DNA of 64,000 bases. Origin: Datisca glomerata. Taxonomy: Eukaryota > Streptophyta > Magnoliopsida > Cucurbitales > Datiscaceae. The DNA lies in assembly GCA_003255025.1 (NCBI GenBank), contig QANY01003944.1:122220-186219 (forward strand), written 5' to 3'. The notes under the pieces were generated by a model. That model saw only the letters and a program-made list of their open reading frames with translations, did not search any database and was not told where the DNA came from. The translations under genes were made by a program, and so were the position numbers. Below are positions 35,600 through 47,475 of this stretch, one piece after another. How positions within the stretch are numbered: the first letter of the stretch is position 1; the number at the start of each line of letters is the position of its first letter.

Positions 35600-35660
35600 C
35601 AAATTGAAGAGTACCTATCTATATAAGCGAGGTTATGTAAGCCTAGGTTTCTTGCTTAAA
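35600..35660 (+). promoter_or_regulatory. Putative pregenomic-RNA promoter of pararetrovirus 1
   Basis: A TATA box, ctatataag (35,619-35,627), lies in a non-coding section 360 bp before the movement-protein frame, with 'agcgaggttatgtaag' behind it. Position and form fit a caulimovirid genomic promoter. No upstream enhancer was identified. Confidence 0.5.
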
Positions 35661-35980
35661 CATAGTTTCTTTTGCCTTTTGGTTGTTTTGGCTAGATAGG
35701 CTCTCTCCAATAATTATATATCTTGTATGACTGTACATATATCAATTCATAATATATACTTTTTGTTTAAAAAACCACTAATCCAATATTAATGGGTTGG
35801 TTTGAATTGATTTGTAAATAAAATTAGCTTGGCTTGAATATTCGATAAAAAAAATGCTAGATTGGGTTCGGTTAAAAAATTCATTTAAAACTAAATCAAA
35901 GAGACAAGAGCAAATGGGTAACACAACGTGTGCACCGAAGAAGCCAGAATATCTTGGAAAGGAGCCCGAATAATTTATAA

Positions 35981-37600
35981 GTGATACATGAATATCTTCC
36001 CCCTTCTGTTCGTCGAACTATCGCAAATAAGATCGAGAACCTGATTGAAATCCATCATCTCCCTGAAGATGTTAGAATTCAGGAAACAAAATTATCACTT
36101 CTCAGTCCTTACAGCCTTTATCATCGGTCAAACCGAGTCCTTCGTAGTATCATAACTTTGATATCTACTCACAGACTTCATGTGAAGGAAATTGTGCAAA
36201 CCACAAAATTAGACCACTGTGGTCTTCAAGCCACCACCGCAGAACAATATGTCACTCTTGAGATTCCTCAAGAGCTGCTTAATGGTTATCAGACATAAGG
36301 CTACACACATCTTCATGTTGGTGCTGTCCGTCTTGCCTTGACCCTCCATGGTAGAAAAGGGATTGCCGCTACTGCTCGGATTGCTCTCCTCGACACCACC
36401 TTCACATCCTACAGTAATGCTTTGATTGGCTCCATTCTCACCACCCTCAGTAATGGCACTGTCCTTCTTACCATTGCCCCGAACTTTAATATTAAACTTT
36501 CAGACCCAACTCTATCTCAGAGATTGAAAGTTCAAGTCCAGATTGTAGGCGCAGAACAAGACTCCAGGGCCATCATGGCCACCCTGCATCATCAAATCAT
36601 TTATCGCCTTCAAAATCACTCATTTGATCTCCATTTTCTCAATTCTACTCAAGATGCCATTTTTGCTGTCTCTGATAGAGCAGATGATACTTCTATCATC
36701 CAGATCCCTCGGCATATCTCTAAAGCACAACTCACGCAACTGATGCCTCTCGAATGGATCAATAACTATGAACGCGAGTTTCATGCCATCCAACGCGATG
36801 TTCATACTTCTGCCCCTCATCAGGTGCACCGTCTCCCCGACGGGACCATCAAGACCATCTTTTCCAGATCTGGCACAGCAGAGCCTTCTTCTTCCAGACT
36901 GGTGTTTTCTGGAAGTATTTTAACAATCACTCATGCTTACACGCCCTCACACAGCTGTCCTCCCATAGCCTGGATTGATCATGCGGCTCAAACCTGTTAT
37001 GTGTCCCATGTAAATGGACATTTCAGCTGGGATGTTTCCTCAGACAGATACAACCCTAATTGTGACTATGATGAGCCTATTTGGGATCAAGCATATACTG
37101 ATGATGACTCGTGGTATCAAAGGGCTCCTCCAACCCGCAAGAAGCCCAAGAAATTGTCTTGTCACTCCCAGGCATCCCATCATCACTATGATGATAATGA
37201 TCACGATGTTTCTCTCGCTAACTGGGTCTGCCCTCAGCCATCAGTACCTTTTCAACAACTTTCTCTATATGAGTTGCTCCAAGAAACTGGTCATACAGAC
37301 CTTCTGCCATCCATGCAACCAACATCGGTGCTTCCAGTCCAGTTTGTTCCTAGTACCATCCCCTGCCTTTCCATGATGGAATCGTACGAACATGATTTTC
37401 CACCCTTGACCAGATGCACCAATCCGACTATGAAAGTATCTACAAGACCTTTCTCCATTCCTATCGAGATCACTCCAACAGGAGAACCTAGGTCTCTCCC
37501 TGCAGCTGAAGAGGTGCTTAATTGGCAGTCTAAAAATGTTGTGTGTCAAAATCAGACTCTCACAAAGCTTGATGCTAAACTAGATCAGCTACATCTGTAA
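35981..37600 (+). pseudogene. Pararetrovirus 1 movement protein (30K family)
   Basis: Movement proteins carry caulimovirids from cell to cell through plasmodesmata. The first 105 codons (35,981-36,298) end in a TAA at 36,296-36,298. The same frame goes on for 420 codons from the Met at 36,338 to 37,600, so a single nonsense change splits the protein. The segment before and after that stop ('HVGAVRLALTLHGRKG', then 'ARIALLDTTF') has the 30K-family core pattern. The tail is acidic and His-rich. A heptad-like region at about 37,600-37,730 is in frame after the second stop and probably belonged to the original protein. The start codon is uncertain. Confidence 0.8.
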
Positions 37601-38216
37601 TCTGACACCCTCACCACTCAAGTCGGGCTGATCTCTAACCAAATTCAGCAGCTTCGGGATATGTTAGCTTCAAAAGCTCTGCACTTAGATACTGAATTAA
37701 AGCAACTGGTCAAAAAAGGTTGTATAGGCACATAATTCTTGAAAAAAGGAGCAAGAACTCTCCCAGATTCAACAACAAACTCTTTATGATCCACATCCTT
37801 CCTATCCCCTGAGCAGTCAAACTCCTAGGTATCTTTCCTCTCCCATGCCTTATCCCAAAGCCTCCGACTATAATAATCATTTCAAAATGTCTTAACCCAT
37901 TTTAAGACAACTTAGACAATCTCGGTCGACAGCCGCAACTCCCCCAGTGCAGCCTGCTCCTCTTTCTTCGATACCTCCTGGTGTTCAGATCCATCCCACT
38001 CCCCTGGCCTCAACTTCCTATACGATGTAACCCTCTACTCTACCAATCTGTCATCCTCCTCAATCTTAGAAATTAAAGGCTCATCTAGATCCTGATCTGA
38101 CAATCCAGACGTTACAAAGTCTCTCTAGTTCAGTTTTAGACACTGATACCTCTAGCACTGATGATACCTCTAGTCTTCCTTCCGAGGCATGTCAAGATGA
38201 TATTTCTATTATTGCC

Positions 38217-39130
38217 ATGGTCCAACCTGGTGATATCGATGAGGAAGAACCCTTTATAGATGATCTTCCTCCTCCAATACATTCCCAAGACTCGAGCAAC
38301 ATATATAAACCAACGACTGGCCCCTGGTTCACTTTGATCGTCTTCATGAATTTGGTGCTTGGATTGACTTGCAGCTGTCTAAACCAGATGTGGCCCTTAA
38401 AGATGTCCTCTCTAAGTTTTTATCTCGATTCACAGGAACTTTACGAGAGTGGTTTCAAAGTCTTAGTCCTTATCAAAGGCTGACTACAGCTCGTAGCCTT
38501 GATGCTGGCACTCTTTTAGGAATGTTATATAAAGAATTCATTGGGGATTTCCAACTCATTGACAAACAGATTCGTCAAGACTTTTTTGAAATGAAATGTT
38601 GTTTGTTGGAACATCGTGCTTTACAAAAACATTTCCAACGTATGTCCGACAAGTATTAGATGCTGAAGGGAGCTAATGATGTCAACCTCCGACATACGTT
38701 CATTGCCTCTCTTCCTGAAGAATTGCAACCTAAACTACATCGGACCATTAATGCCCTTCGTCGTGATATGATGAACATCTGTCTTGGTGAAATCTATCAA
38801 CTAGCATTGGCCACCCTTGATAAACTATGTGAACAACAAAAGTTTTTTAAAGGTATGCTCAAAGGGGAATCCAAACTGCGATCCACATGTACTAAATCCT
38901 ATCTCAAGCTCAAATGCCATGCCCAAAAGGATTGTTCATGTTCCAAGGATCACAGACGGGAAAAATGCGAAAAGACCCACCGTTTTCCATTTTGAAAATA
39001 GGGTTTCAGGCGTCACTCTAGTACCAAGCCTTTTCTTCGGTATTTTAAGAAAAAACATCATTCCTCCCGCAAGTCAGATAAATGCTACATCTGTGGTCAA
39101 AAAGGACATTTGCAAAAAGCTGTCCTCATA
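38217..39130 (+). pseudogene. Pararetrovirus 1 coat-protein region with broken zinc knuckle
   Basis: An acidic leader frame (38,217-38,483) overlaps a second frame (38,369-38,659) that continues after one TAG to 38,995. The content resembles a caulimovirid coat protein: a helical gag-like core, then a basic Lys/Cys-rich stretch near 38,900-38,990. At 39,079-39,115 the knuckle starts 'CYICGQKGH', but the last Cys lies in another frame, so a frameshift near 39,110 cuts the motif. The polyprotein then continues in the frame of the protease and RT. At least two frameshifts and one stop are present. Confidence 0.7.
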
Positions 39131-41211
39131 AAACTAAAAGAGATATTCAGATGCTGCAACATCTACAAATAGTGCTTCTCCTCCGAGACGATGAAGATAT
39201 TGAATCTGCTACAGAAGAACAAGCTAACCGTAATGAGGACACTCAATATGCCTTACCATACTCCTCCGGCGCGGTCAACTGTTCATCTGACTTCGCCACC
39301 TCCTCAGAATCTGACACATCGGATAATGCCACTCCCATCCTTTGCTTAAGAACTCTTGGGGTCGTACATGACCCTCCTAAAGAGAAGTCCGTGTCCATCA
39401 AATCACATATTGAAATCAGGCTTCTTGCTGACAAATTTGCCAAAGTTGTTCCATCCATTGGGTTTTTAGATTCTGGCTCTTGTAGAACAGTCATGAAACT
39501 ATACCTTCTACCTCCTGAAGATTGGGTTCCTTATAATCAATATTTCTCTACTGCTAATGGAAGTTTATTTAAAATTAAGTGGATTACAAAGAGACATATT
39601 GGTCTTCAATTCTTCCCAAACTGCATTCTCTGGATTAAACTGTTAGGCAGTGATCTTCCAGGCAAAGACATATTAATTGGTTTTGACGCTTTCTCCCGCA
39701 CCAAGAAACTCCAGATTTCATCCACTAGGATCCAGTATAAAAGTTTCTTTCGTACTTATACCCCTATTGCCAGTCTCCTCGAGCTCCAACAAGTTCCTCC
39801 TGCTTATACCTATCTCTGTGACCAGATTCTTCCTTACTGTGCTGATAGGCATGACCAGTTTTCCCATGTTTTCCCTCTCTGGAAAAATCCCGCATTCTTT
39901 ATTCGTCTTCCTTTCAAATGCAATGAAGACCTCAATCCTACCAAGGCCACTCATCCCAGCATGAATCTCAATGATCTTGCGTTGGCCCGTGAAGAATGTG
40001 CATCTCTTCTTCAGCAAGGGCTTATTGAGCCCACGAAATCTGATCGGGCCTATCAGGCCTTTTATGTCGAAAAATGAGTTGAACTCAAATGTGGGAAAAA
40101 GAGATTGGTGATAGACTATAAGCCTCTCAACCTGTTTCTCCAAGATGATAAGTTTCCTCTTCCCAAGCCCAATACTTTATTTGTCCATCTCAAACGGGCC
40201 AAGATATTTTTCAAGTTTAACCTTAAGGCTAGGTTTTGGCAGTTAGGCATTCATCCTGAGAATCGGTATTAGACTACTTTCTGTATACCGAATGCCCAGT
40301 ACCAGTGGACCGTGATTCCATTTGGCCTAAAAGTCGCACTCTCTCTTTTCCAAAAGGCCATGACCCAAATGTTTGGGCCCATTTTACACAGTGCATTGGT
40401 TTACATTGATGACATTCTGCTTTTTTCAGAAGATTCGCCTTCTCATCAACTCTTATTATCCCAGTTTATTCATCTCATCAAACATTATGGGATTATTCTC
40501 TCTGCTAAGAAGGTCAAAATTGGTGCTACCTGTATTGAATTTATGGGTATGACCTTTGAAAATGGAAGATTCCAACTAGGTCCTCATATTGCCATCGAAT
40601 TGCTCAAATTCCCAAATATTGATTTAACGGCCAAACAAATCTAATAGTTCCTTGACATCATTAATTATCTCAGAGACTTCATCCCTCATGTAGCCACCAG
40701 CCACTTGTCCAAACTTCTCAAAAAGAGTCCCCCATCTTGGGGCCCTGCCCAGACTAAGGCGATCCAAACCCTTAAAGATCTTGCCCAAAATCTTTATCCA
40801 TTAAAGATTCCTGACACAGGACTGTGTATCCTACAAACGGATGCCAGTGATGACCATTGGGGGGCCATCCTCATTGAAGAAGATAAGGGCAAACGTCTTT
40901 ATTGTGGGCATGCTAGTGAACAATTTAAAGACTCTGAGAAGCACTATCATGTAACCTATAAGGAGATCCTAGCAGTCAAAAAGGGGATTGAAAAATTCAG
41001 CTTTTATCTCAGCCCGTATGAATTTACTGTCGAGATGGACAACACGTCATTCCCAAAGATGTTTGATCCAAAAGGAAAAATTCTTCCAGATAAACAACTC
41101 CTTAGGTGGAAAGACTAGTTCTCACGCTATAAATTCTCAGTTCGTCATCTCAAAGGATATCAGAATACCATTGTTGATTATCTCTCTCGACCTCAAAAAG
41201 ACAACTCCTAA
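39082..41211 (+). pseudogene. Pararetrovirus 1 protease, reverse transcriptase and RNase H
   Basis: One frame runs from 39,082 to the TAA at 41,209, interrupted only by stops at 40,075, 40,270, 40,642, 40,645 and 41,116. Protease: 'FLDSGS' with catalytic Asp at 39,469 (the family usually has D[ST]GA). RT: motif A reads 'FNLKARFWQL' with Asn at 40,219 where a catalytic Asp is expected. The YIDD box is intact at 40,402-40,413. RNase H: 'TDAS' Asp at 40,840, then 'TYKEILAVKKGI' and 'EMDN'. The stops and the motif A change make it inactive. Confidence 0.9.
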
Positions 41212-41280
41212 TTAGCCTTTCCTTCTTCTCAGACCCTCTTTATTCTTACTCTTTCATATCCTCTAAACTCCAATCCCACT

Positions 41281-42300
41281 ATGTCGATCACTATGCCTGC
41301 TACCATTTTCCCTTTAGGTCCTAAACCTAATGGTCCCACCGTGATCAACAACCTTGCCACAAAAACTCTGTTTTACTGGCTCCATCTGTTACTAGTAAAA
41401 ACCCAAATACACCCTTTCCCAGACCATTTTGATATGACCATCCATTATACCTCAGTTCCTCTCATTAAAAATGCCATACCAGAAGAACTCCTCTGGTATC
41501 TTTGGGCTCTTTCTGCCCTTCATTACTGTGCCGTTGGATTTCGTCCATATCATATTTACCAGTATATTTATGATGCTGCTAATACCCATACGCACTTGGT
41601 GACTCTTCTCTAAATTTTTGCTCCACTATCATGCTGGCGAAGCTAACTTCACAAGATTCTCACCGAATACAATACATGGACAGCTCCTCGAAAACAGAGA
41701 TAGACTTTTTTCAGTTTCTACACTCTCCACCGTGAACAAGATCAGTATGTTGATGGAACCCTGTATATGCGTAACAATGTTAATTTCTAGTAGTCCTCTC
41801 CTGCTTGGCCCACATATGAAAAATGGTTCATGGATCAATTGGGTTGAATCTTAACACGTCTCAATGAATCCACCACCGACATGGACTATAATGGTTTTCC
41901 CCTTGGGCCATTCCCTTCTAGCCCTCAAGCATCCTCTAGAGCTTTCTCCTCAGATTTACATGAGTACCAATGCTCCTTAATCTTCAGTAGTTTGTCTTCT
42001 CCTCACCCTTAGGATCCATATCCATTTGAGTCTCAAGATCCCTATCAGCTGGATACCCAATTCCAGCTGACTGTTTTTCCCCCGAACTTAGCCAACTTCC
42101 TGTTGCATCATTTGAACCAGATGACCCTCATGATCTTGATGACTTCAGCTCCACATACTTCGAGGACCCACCATATGATGAAAGTACGCTAACCTAGGGT
42201 CTGATCATGAGCCTATTTTCAAAAGCAATTGGAAGTGCTGCCGCCTGTCTTCCACTAAACTTTATCGTGTTGTAGGCATGCACTTGAATCTGGTAGGGTT
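41281..42300 (+). pseudogene. Pararetrovirus 1 downstream frame (florendovirus ORF2-like), decayed
   Basis: A separate Met-started frame of 110 codons (41,281-41,613) begins 70 bp after the RNase H stop and is rich in aromatic residues ('ELLWYLWALSALHYCA', 'YHIYQYIYDAA'). Coding-like sequence continues in shifted frames to about 42,300 ('TYEKWFMDQL', 'NGFPLGPFPSSP'). Florendoviruses carry a second protein of unknown function at this place, which is the basis of the call. I cannot give it a function. Confidence 0.6.
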
Positions 42301-42590
42301 TTTTCATCTTTCATACATATAACTCAGAAAAAATAGCAAAATTAGCAAACTAATAGAAGAACTACAAGAAAAAGAAAAAGAAAAGAATTAAGTACTTGAT
42401 CGACCTCAACCAATGACTGATTGGTCATTAACTCATTATTAACAACAAAGAAAAAAAGAGGAGAGTAAGTGGGGGTGAGGGTACGTAACACACAACATCA
42501 TTATATCAATGTGTAAATATTACCAATGTGTGAGTATTGGAAGATAGTAGCTTTATGTTATTTGAAATTTTACGGATATATATTGCAGAC
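42301..42590. other. Spacer between pararetrovirus 1 and the gypsy element
   Basis: A purine-rich tract (aagaaaaagaaaaagaaaag, about 42,366-42,386) and AT-rich sequence. Nothing coding was seen. Confidence 0.4.
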
Positions 42591-43260
42591 TAGTGGGCTG
42601 TGAAGCCATACTAGTCTATTCCCATGCCACTCGGGGTTCCCCCCGGGTGGCATGGGAAGCCACCTCCGGGCTTTCCCCCAGAGTGGGATGGGGAGCCACA
42701 CCCGAGGTTCCCCCCATAGCGGCATGGAGAGCCACCCTCGAGGCTCTCTCCAGGGTGGCCTGGGGAGCTACCTCTGGGGTTCCCCCAGGAGTGGCTTGGG
42801 GAGCCGCGCCTGGAGTTCCCCTGTGGCAGCACGGAGAGCCACCCTCAGGGTTCCCACGGGGTGGCATGGGGAGCTACCTTCGGGGTTCTCCCAGGATGAC
42901 ATAAATGAGGCACTTCCAAGACTCGTAAGGTGGCTACGTCCTTCAAGGATATCTTCTCATCCTGGTGTAGTGAACCTTGTCCTAATCCTACCAGACCATA
43001 GCCATCAGATTATTCCCAGGTGAGAAAAGGCCTTCGAATCTTTGTCACTAAACTTGAAGACGAAGTACCACATTTAATACGCAATTTCATATAATGGGAT
43101 TGCCACCTTTATAAAATAAGAGCATCCCTTACAGACGTTATTTTGTTAATATCACGCACGGATCAACGTTATTCCCCGTAAGTGTCGCATGGACCTGTCT
43201 CTAGGCACCAAGTGTTCCCTTTGTTACATTACTCTTAACGACGTGGCTCACTATTTACAT
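42590..43260 (-). repeat. 3' LTR of the gypsy element, left-truncated
   Basis: It matches 47,860-48,805 in blocks such as 'ccttcaaggatatctt', 'ttcatataatgggat' and 'atcacgca[ct]'. It ends ..ctcactatttaca, followed by tctgccccttgttc, whose reverse complement is a polypurine tract (caaggggcaga). The first 300 bp are the 36-bp repeats. Confidence 0.8.
42610..42905. repeat. 36-bp GC-rich tandem repeats in the left LTR, about 8 copies
   Basis: The unit is of the type 'ggcatggggagccacc' plus 'tcggggttccccc'. The period of 36 bp equals 12 codons, so most frames on both strands stay open and give Gly/Pro/Ser-rich chance proteins. The right LTR has about twice as many copies. Confidence 0.9.
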
Positions 43261-43469
43261 CTGCCCCTTGTTCAAGGTTGATGGCACAACAATCAAGCTT
43301 GGACATATTTTCAGATTTGAGTGTTGGCTGCGTCTTTCACACTTGTCTGTGGGACATAAGTCTTTCTTGTCTCTGATAACTACGGACATCAAATGATTGA
43401 AATTTAGATCTACCATAATTTACGAAGTGGGAGAGCCTCATTCGAGTTGCTTGTCAGCACCCCATTTGA

Positions 43470-44180
43470 GTCGAGGTGTGTGACAACACCTCTAATGACG
43501 CGTGTGAGAAAACCTCATTGAGAGGCATGTCACAGCGCCTCAAATGAGGCGCTGCATCCCACCTTCAATGAGGTGTGTGACACCGCCTTGAACGAGGCAC
43601 TGCATCTCACCTTGAACGAGGCATGTGATAGAGTCTCGAACGAGGCGCTGCATCTCACCTCGAACAAGGCGGGTGACAGTACCTCGAATGGGGAACTCCA
43701 TCTTGCCTCGAATGATTCATGTCACAGCACCTCAAACGAGGCGTTGTATCTCACCTCAATCGAAGCATGTGGCAGGGCCTTGAACGAGGCACTACATCTT
43801 ACCTTGAATGAGGCGTGTGATAGCGCCTCGAACGAGGCGTGTGACAGCGCCTCGAATGAGGTGCTACATCTTGCCTCGAAAAAGGCGTGTGATAACGTCT
43901 CAAATGAGGAGTGTCAGCGCCTCATTCAGAGGCGTGTGAGAATGCCTCATTTAGAGGCGTAGGAGAAAGCCTCGTTTAGAGGGGTGTTACATCGCCTCTG
44001 AACGAGGCATTCTCACACGCCTCTGAATGAGGCTTTGACACGCCTCATTCGAAGCGTGACAGTGCCTCAAATGAGGAGTGTAATAGCGCCTCGAACGAGG
44101 GGTGCGACATCGGCTTGTCTTCCATTGGACGAGGCACTACGTCTCGTCCTCCTTTAGATGAGATGCCACAGCCCCTCCTT
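43470..44180. repeat. 24/48-bp tandem repeats with 'cctcgaacgagg' cores
   Basis: Half units of 24 bp alternate, one with 'gaggcgctgcatctcacctc' and one with 'gaggcgtgtgacagcgcctc', giving a 48-bp period over most of the array. The core cctcgaacgagg is nearly self-complementary. 48 bp is 16 codons, which produces the open frame 43,573-43,962. No protein family is indicated. Confidence 0.9.
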
Positions 44181-45180
44181 GGACGAGAGGGGGCATGGGG
44201 AGCTCTCCTTCTCTATAAAGCCAGTCGGCCAGGTTATTCTCTCAATTTCATTTTTGCACTTCACTTTCAAGCAAATGACCTCTAAAAATATACTTACATT
44301 CTCCAAAAAAAAAAAAACAAAATACTACCCCATCAAAGTGTCAACTGAAATGTTGAGGTGTTTCCAATTAAATGAATAGTCTGAAAAAAAAATGCGCACT
44401 AACGATGCACAACCTCAAGTTCAATATTAGCACACATACCAAAGTATCATGACGAGTGAATATACATGGTAATATATGCATCATTTGCATGTTCATACTG
44501 TGTGGCTAAATACCAAAGTACCATGACAAGTGAATATAGTCAGTCAATATTTTTTATACCTATATCAAGCTCGTATATGATGGATACAGCTCAATGATGT
44601 GTTCATAGTCATTATTAGAGATAATTTTTAGAACCATGAACAAACATTCCACGTCTTTCTTATGTTGAGATAACTAATCAGGGTGAAGTTCATCAAGAAA
44701 TGGCCCGACTGTAGGTGCACATGCTGGAGGGTTGTCCGTAGATGATTTGACTTGTGAAAGTGCATACAAGTAAGAACATGCATGATACTTCCTAAGAAGG
44801 TGCACACATACACAAAAATGTAATCAAGTTGCCTAAGGAGGCGCGTGCATATTGGACGATCCGTAATGGTCATGCTTGAATGGTTATATATCTATGCCTA
44901 CTTCAGATTTTATCATGCGTCAGTACATACTTTGAATTTTCATCAGACATGCTCATTCATTCCTACGTCAAAACCGTTATCATGCCTCATTATCATGCAT
45001 CCCTACTGCAAACATACGTCTCTCTTACTTACGACTTTTAACATGAGCATATTCATAATAAAACTTTGTTAGATTCAATTTATATGATAAGAGCCATATG
45101 CCGCGGCGACGAGCAAAGCAAATAGTTAAGATAACTTGTGTATTTTAGACACGTTATGGTGGCTGAGTTCCTCTTTGAAA
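44181..45180. other. Gypsy element interior, AT-rich
   Basis: Open frames (44,628-44,873 minus, 44,845-45,072 plus) are short and without motifs. An A-run lies at 44,304-44,320. No pol domain was recognised. Confidence 0.4.
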
Positions 45181-45199
45181 GGATTTGCAACAATGACTA

Positions 45200-45650
45200 A
45201 ATTCCACCCAACTGCCTTTACTGAAATGTCTTCATTGCATTTCAGGACAAACTTTACCGAAACGTCCTAAATGTGTCCCGGGGACACACTCTACTGGAAT
45301 GTCTCAAATGTGTTCCAGGAACAAGCTTCACTAAAATGTCTTAAGTATGTTTCAGGAACGAATTTCGCTGAAACGTCTTAAGGGCGTTCCATGAACAATT
45401 TTCGTGAAATGCATTTCAGGAACAATCTTTGCTGAAACCACCTAAATGTGTTCCAGAAACAAACTTTGCCGAAACGTCTTAAACGTATTTCGGGAACAAC
45501 ATTTGTCGAAACGTCTTAAATACGTTTCAGGAGAAACTTTTACTGAAATGTCTGAAATGCGTTCTTGGAGCTAACTTTGCTGAAACGTCTTACACATATT
45601 TGAGGACCAAGTTTTGCTGAAATGTCTAATTTCATTTCAGGATGACAGAA
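45200..45650. repeat. 37-bp tandem repeats, about 11-12 copies
   Basis: Unit of the type 'gtcttaaatgtgtttcagga' followed by 'acaaactttgctgaaac'. The 37-bp spacing is clear between 45,300 and 45,640. The period is not a multiple of three and, unlike the other arrays, gives no long open frame. Confidence 0.85.
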
Positions 45651-46062
45651 CCGTTATAATTTTTAAGGTTATTTTAATAATCACAAAGTTGAAGTAAAAG
45701 TTACAATGCTAAACATGATAGTTTTTCATGCAATTAAAGTTTATTGTCGTCGATACGACTTGAAGTGTTTGAGGGTCATCTCATATACTATCAGCCATAG
45801 AGGTGGTCTCATATGGCCATTCCTATTCATACAAGCACGCACATAGACAAGTAATTATAATTTTCAGAATAGGCATATTATAATTAAACATGTGTATTGT
45901 GACTTCGAGTACATAATCTTTGGACCTTATAGCAGATGATTGCCTTTGTACTTAACATACCCCTCCTCAGGTTTTTAAGCATATCAACCACTTCCTGTCA
46001 CAATGGTCATGTAGCGTGCAGTGGAAATGGTTGGTTCCCTTCGACTTCTATGTCCGCGTTAA

Positions 46063-47290
46063 TTATTTGTCCCTTATGGAGCTTATCATGAAAATCCGCC
46101 TCAAAGTTTTACAATCTTTGGTCGCATAAGTGGTGTCTCGGTGGAAGAAGCAATAGTGAGGTGATTCTATTTCTTCTTTGGTGGGAAAGTTTTCCACCCA
46201 AGGTCTCCACATGACCTTATCCTTAGAGCAGGGGAAAGGTGGTGGATCATCCATGTCGCTTATGTCCCAATTTGCACCTCATCTTTGGGGTTGTACCATG
46301 GCTACTTGCGGCGTGTATCTTGCGGGCTTCCACGTAAGCCCCCCGCGCTCACTCTGCTCCCCAACATTTGGCCTGGACACCGAATTGTTGGTGCGTTGAG
46401 CAGCTATATGGAGGCGTGAGAAAGTGGCGATGTCAAGGTTCTGCAAATGTGCTCTATACTTATTCATCATTTCGTAGATGCACATCTTCACCAAGTCTTC
46501 CTCCTCCCATTCATCCTGGCAATCCAATGCTTTGTCTTTGAACCACCTAATGTAAGTCATCAGGTCCTCATCTTTCTTTTGATGCTCACGACCCAACTCA
46601 AGAATTCTCATCTTTTCCTCAAACACAAAAAAATTTGTCATGAAGGCAGAAATCATATGCGACCATGTTAAAACTGATCTCATCACTAGATTGATGTACC
46701 ATGTGTATGCTCGCTCAGTCAACGATTTTGAAAACTCCCTCAACCTCATGGACACATCACATCTGTGTGGGCCCAAATTGTCAATACAACGTACGACGTT
46801 CTCTCTAAGACATCCTTCCTTCCCATTATACTTGTGAAACTTCGGAGGCATAAAATCAGACGGGTATGGCTTCACAGCCCGAGAGGCCTTGATGTGCTCC
46901 ATCTCCAACATCTTTTGCAATGTCTATTTAGTAACGAAAGGACCAGTGTGAGTGCCATCATCATGTGCTGGTGTGGGATGTTCAAAGGCCGCATGGAATT
47001 TTGTTGGTGGAATGATAACATTGGCAGGGTTGCTCGAGTGACATGCATTTTGGTCACTATTTATCGCTCCTGACCAGGAGAGCCCCCAAGATTTATAGCT
47101 GGAATCTATCTATCAGCGTCAATCTAATTCGCTACGTGAGGAAGGATTATATGAACAACAAGCAGTGGTGGAGGAGGATTCTGGGCACTCGCGAGGAGAG
47201 CAGTCAGCGTGCTCAGAAGGGTACAAATCTAAGTGTTGGAGGCCTGGAGCTCTCTAATGGCGTTAGTCTGCTCAGTCGTCGTCATTGTGG
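46063..47290 (-). pseudogene. Gypsy gag polyprotein, two disruptions
   Basis: Gag forms the virus-like particle. The N-terminus reads 'MTTTEQTNAIRELQAS' near 47,288, then passes through stops and shifts. The main frame 46,279-46,920 has 'YNGKEG', 'LTERAYTWYINL' and 'FMTNFF', the retrotransposon gag fold. After one stop the same frame continues at 46,063-46,254 with 'CFFHRDTTYATKDCKTLRRI', which resembles the His/Cys segment often found after gag in plant gypsy elements. No protease follows. Confidence 0.8.
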
Positions 47291-47445
47291 CAGCAATAAT
47301 GACGGGGAGGTTGATTCTCTCCCTAGAAGTAGCATCTTCCATGTCATGGTTCTCAATAGTTGGTTAACATTCTCTCCTTCCAAATGAGAAGAACATCTCA
47401 TGATTCGACTACGTCCAACCATACTCAGAAAGAAGAAGGTGGTAG

Positions 47446-47475
47446 ACAGATCACTCCTCAGTGGAGTCACCAAAA
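47446..47475 (-). other. Primer-binding-site-like region of the gypsy element
   Basis: On the element strand the bases just inside the 5' LTR read tttTGGTGACTCCACTGAGG. Similar tggtgactcc-type sites are used by many plant gypsy elements. The tRNA was not determined. Confidence 0.6.

Larger units (their letters stand above)
35375..42300 (+). mobile_element. Endogenous pararetrovirus 1 (Caulimoviridae, florendovirus-like), decayed
   Basis: A nearly genome-length old copy of a plant DNA virus that replicates by reverse transcription. The order is promoter with TATA, movement protein, coat protein with zinc knuckle, aspartic protease, RT, RNase H and then a separate downstream frame. That order, with one more frame after RNase H, fits florendoviruses. 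There is no integrase and no LTR, unlike a gypsy element. Several in-frame stops and at least three frameshifts disable it. The left end abuts the copia B LTR and the right end fades near 42,300. Confidence 0.85.

Noticed and set aside
36285..36300. A tRNA-Met primer site (ggttatcagac) for pararetrovirus 1
   Set aside because: It lies inside the movement-protein coding sequence and matches the primer-site consensus poorly. No convincing primer site was found in 35,375-35,980.
42301..42590. The missing half of the RIP gene on the far side of the gypsy element
   Set aside because: Reverse-strand translation of this stretch shows no RIP-like segment, so the truncation is not explained by a simple insertion.
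43573..43962. 129-codon plus-strand frame with a 16-residue repeat
   Set aside because: It is produced by the 48-bp repeat array in a gypsy element. No start context, no family, and equivalent repeats continue outside the frame.
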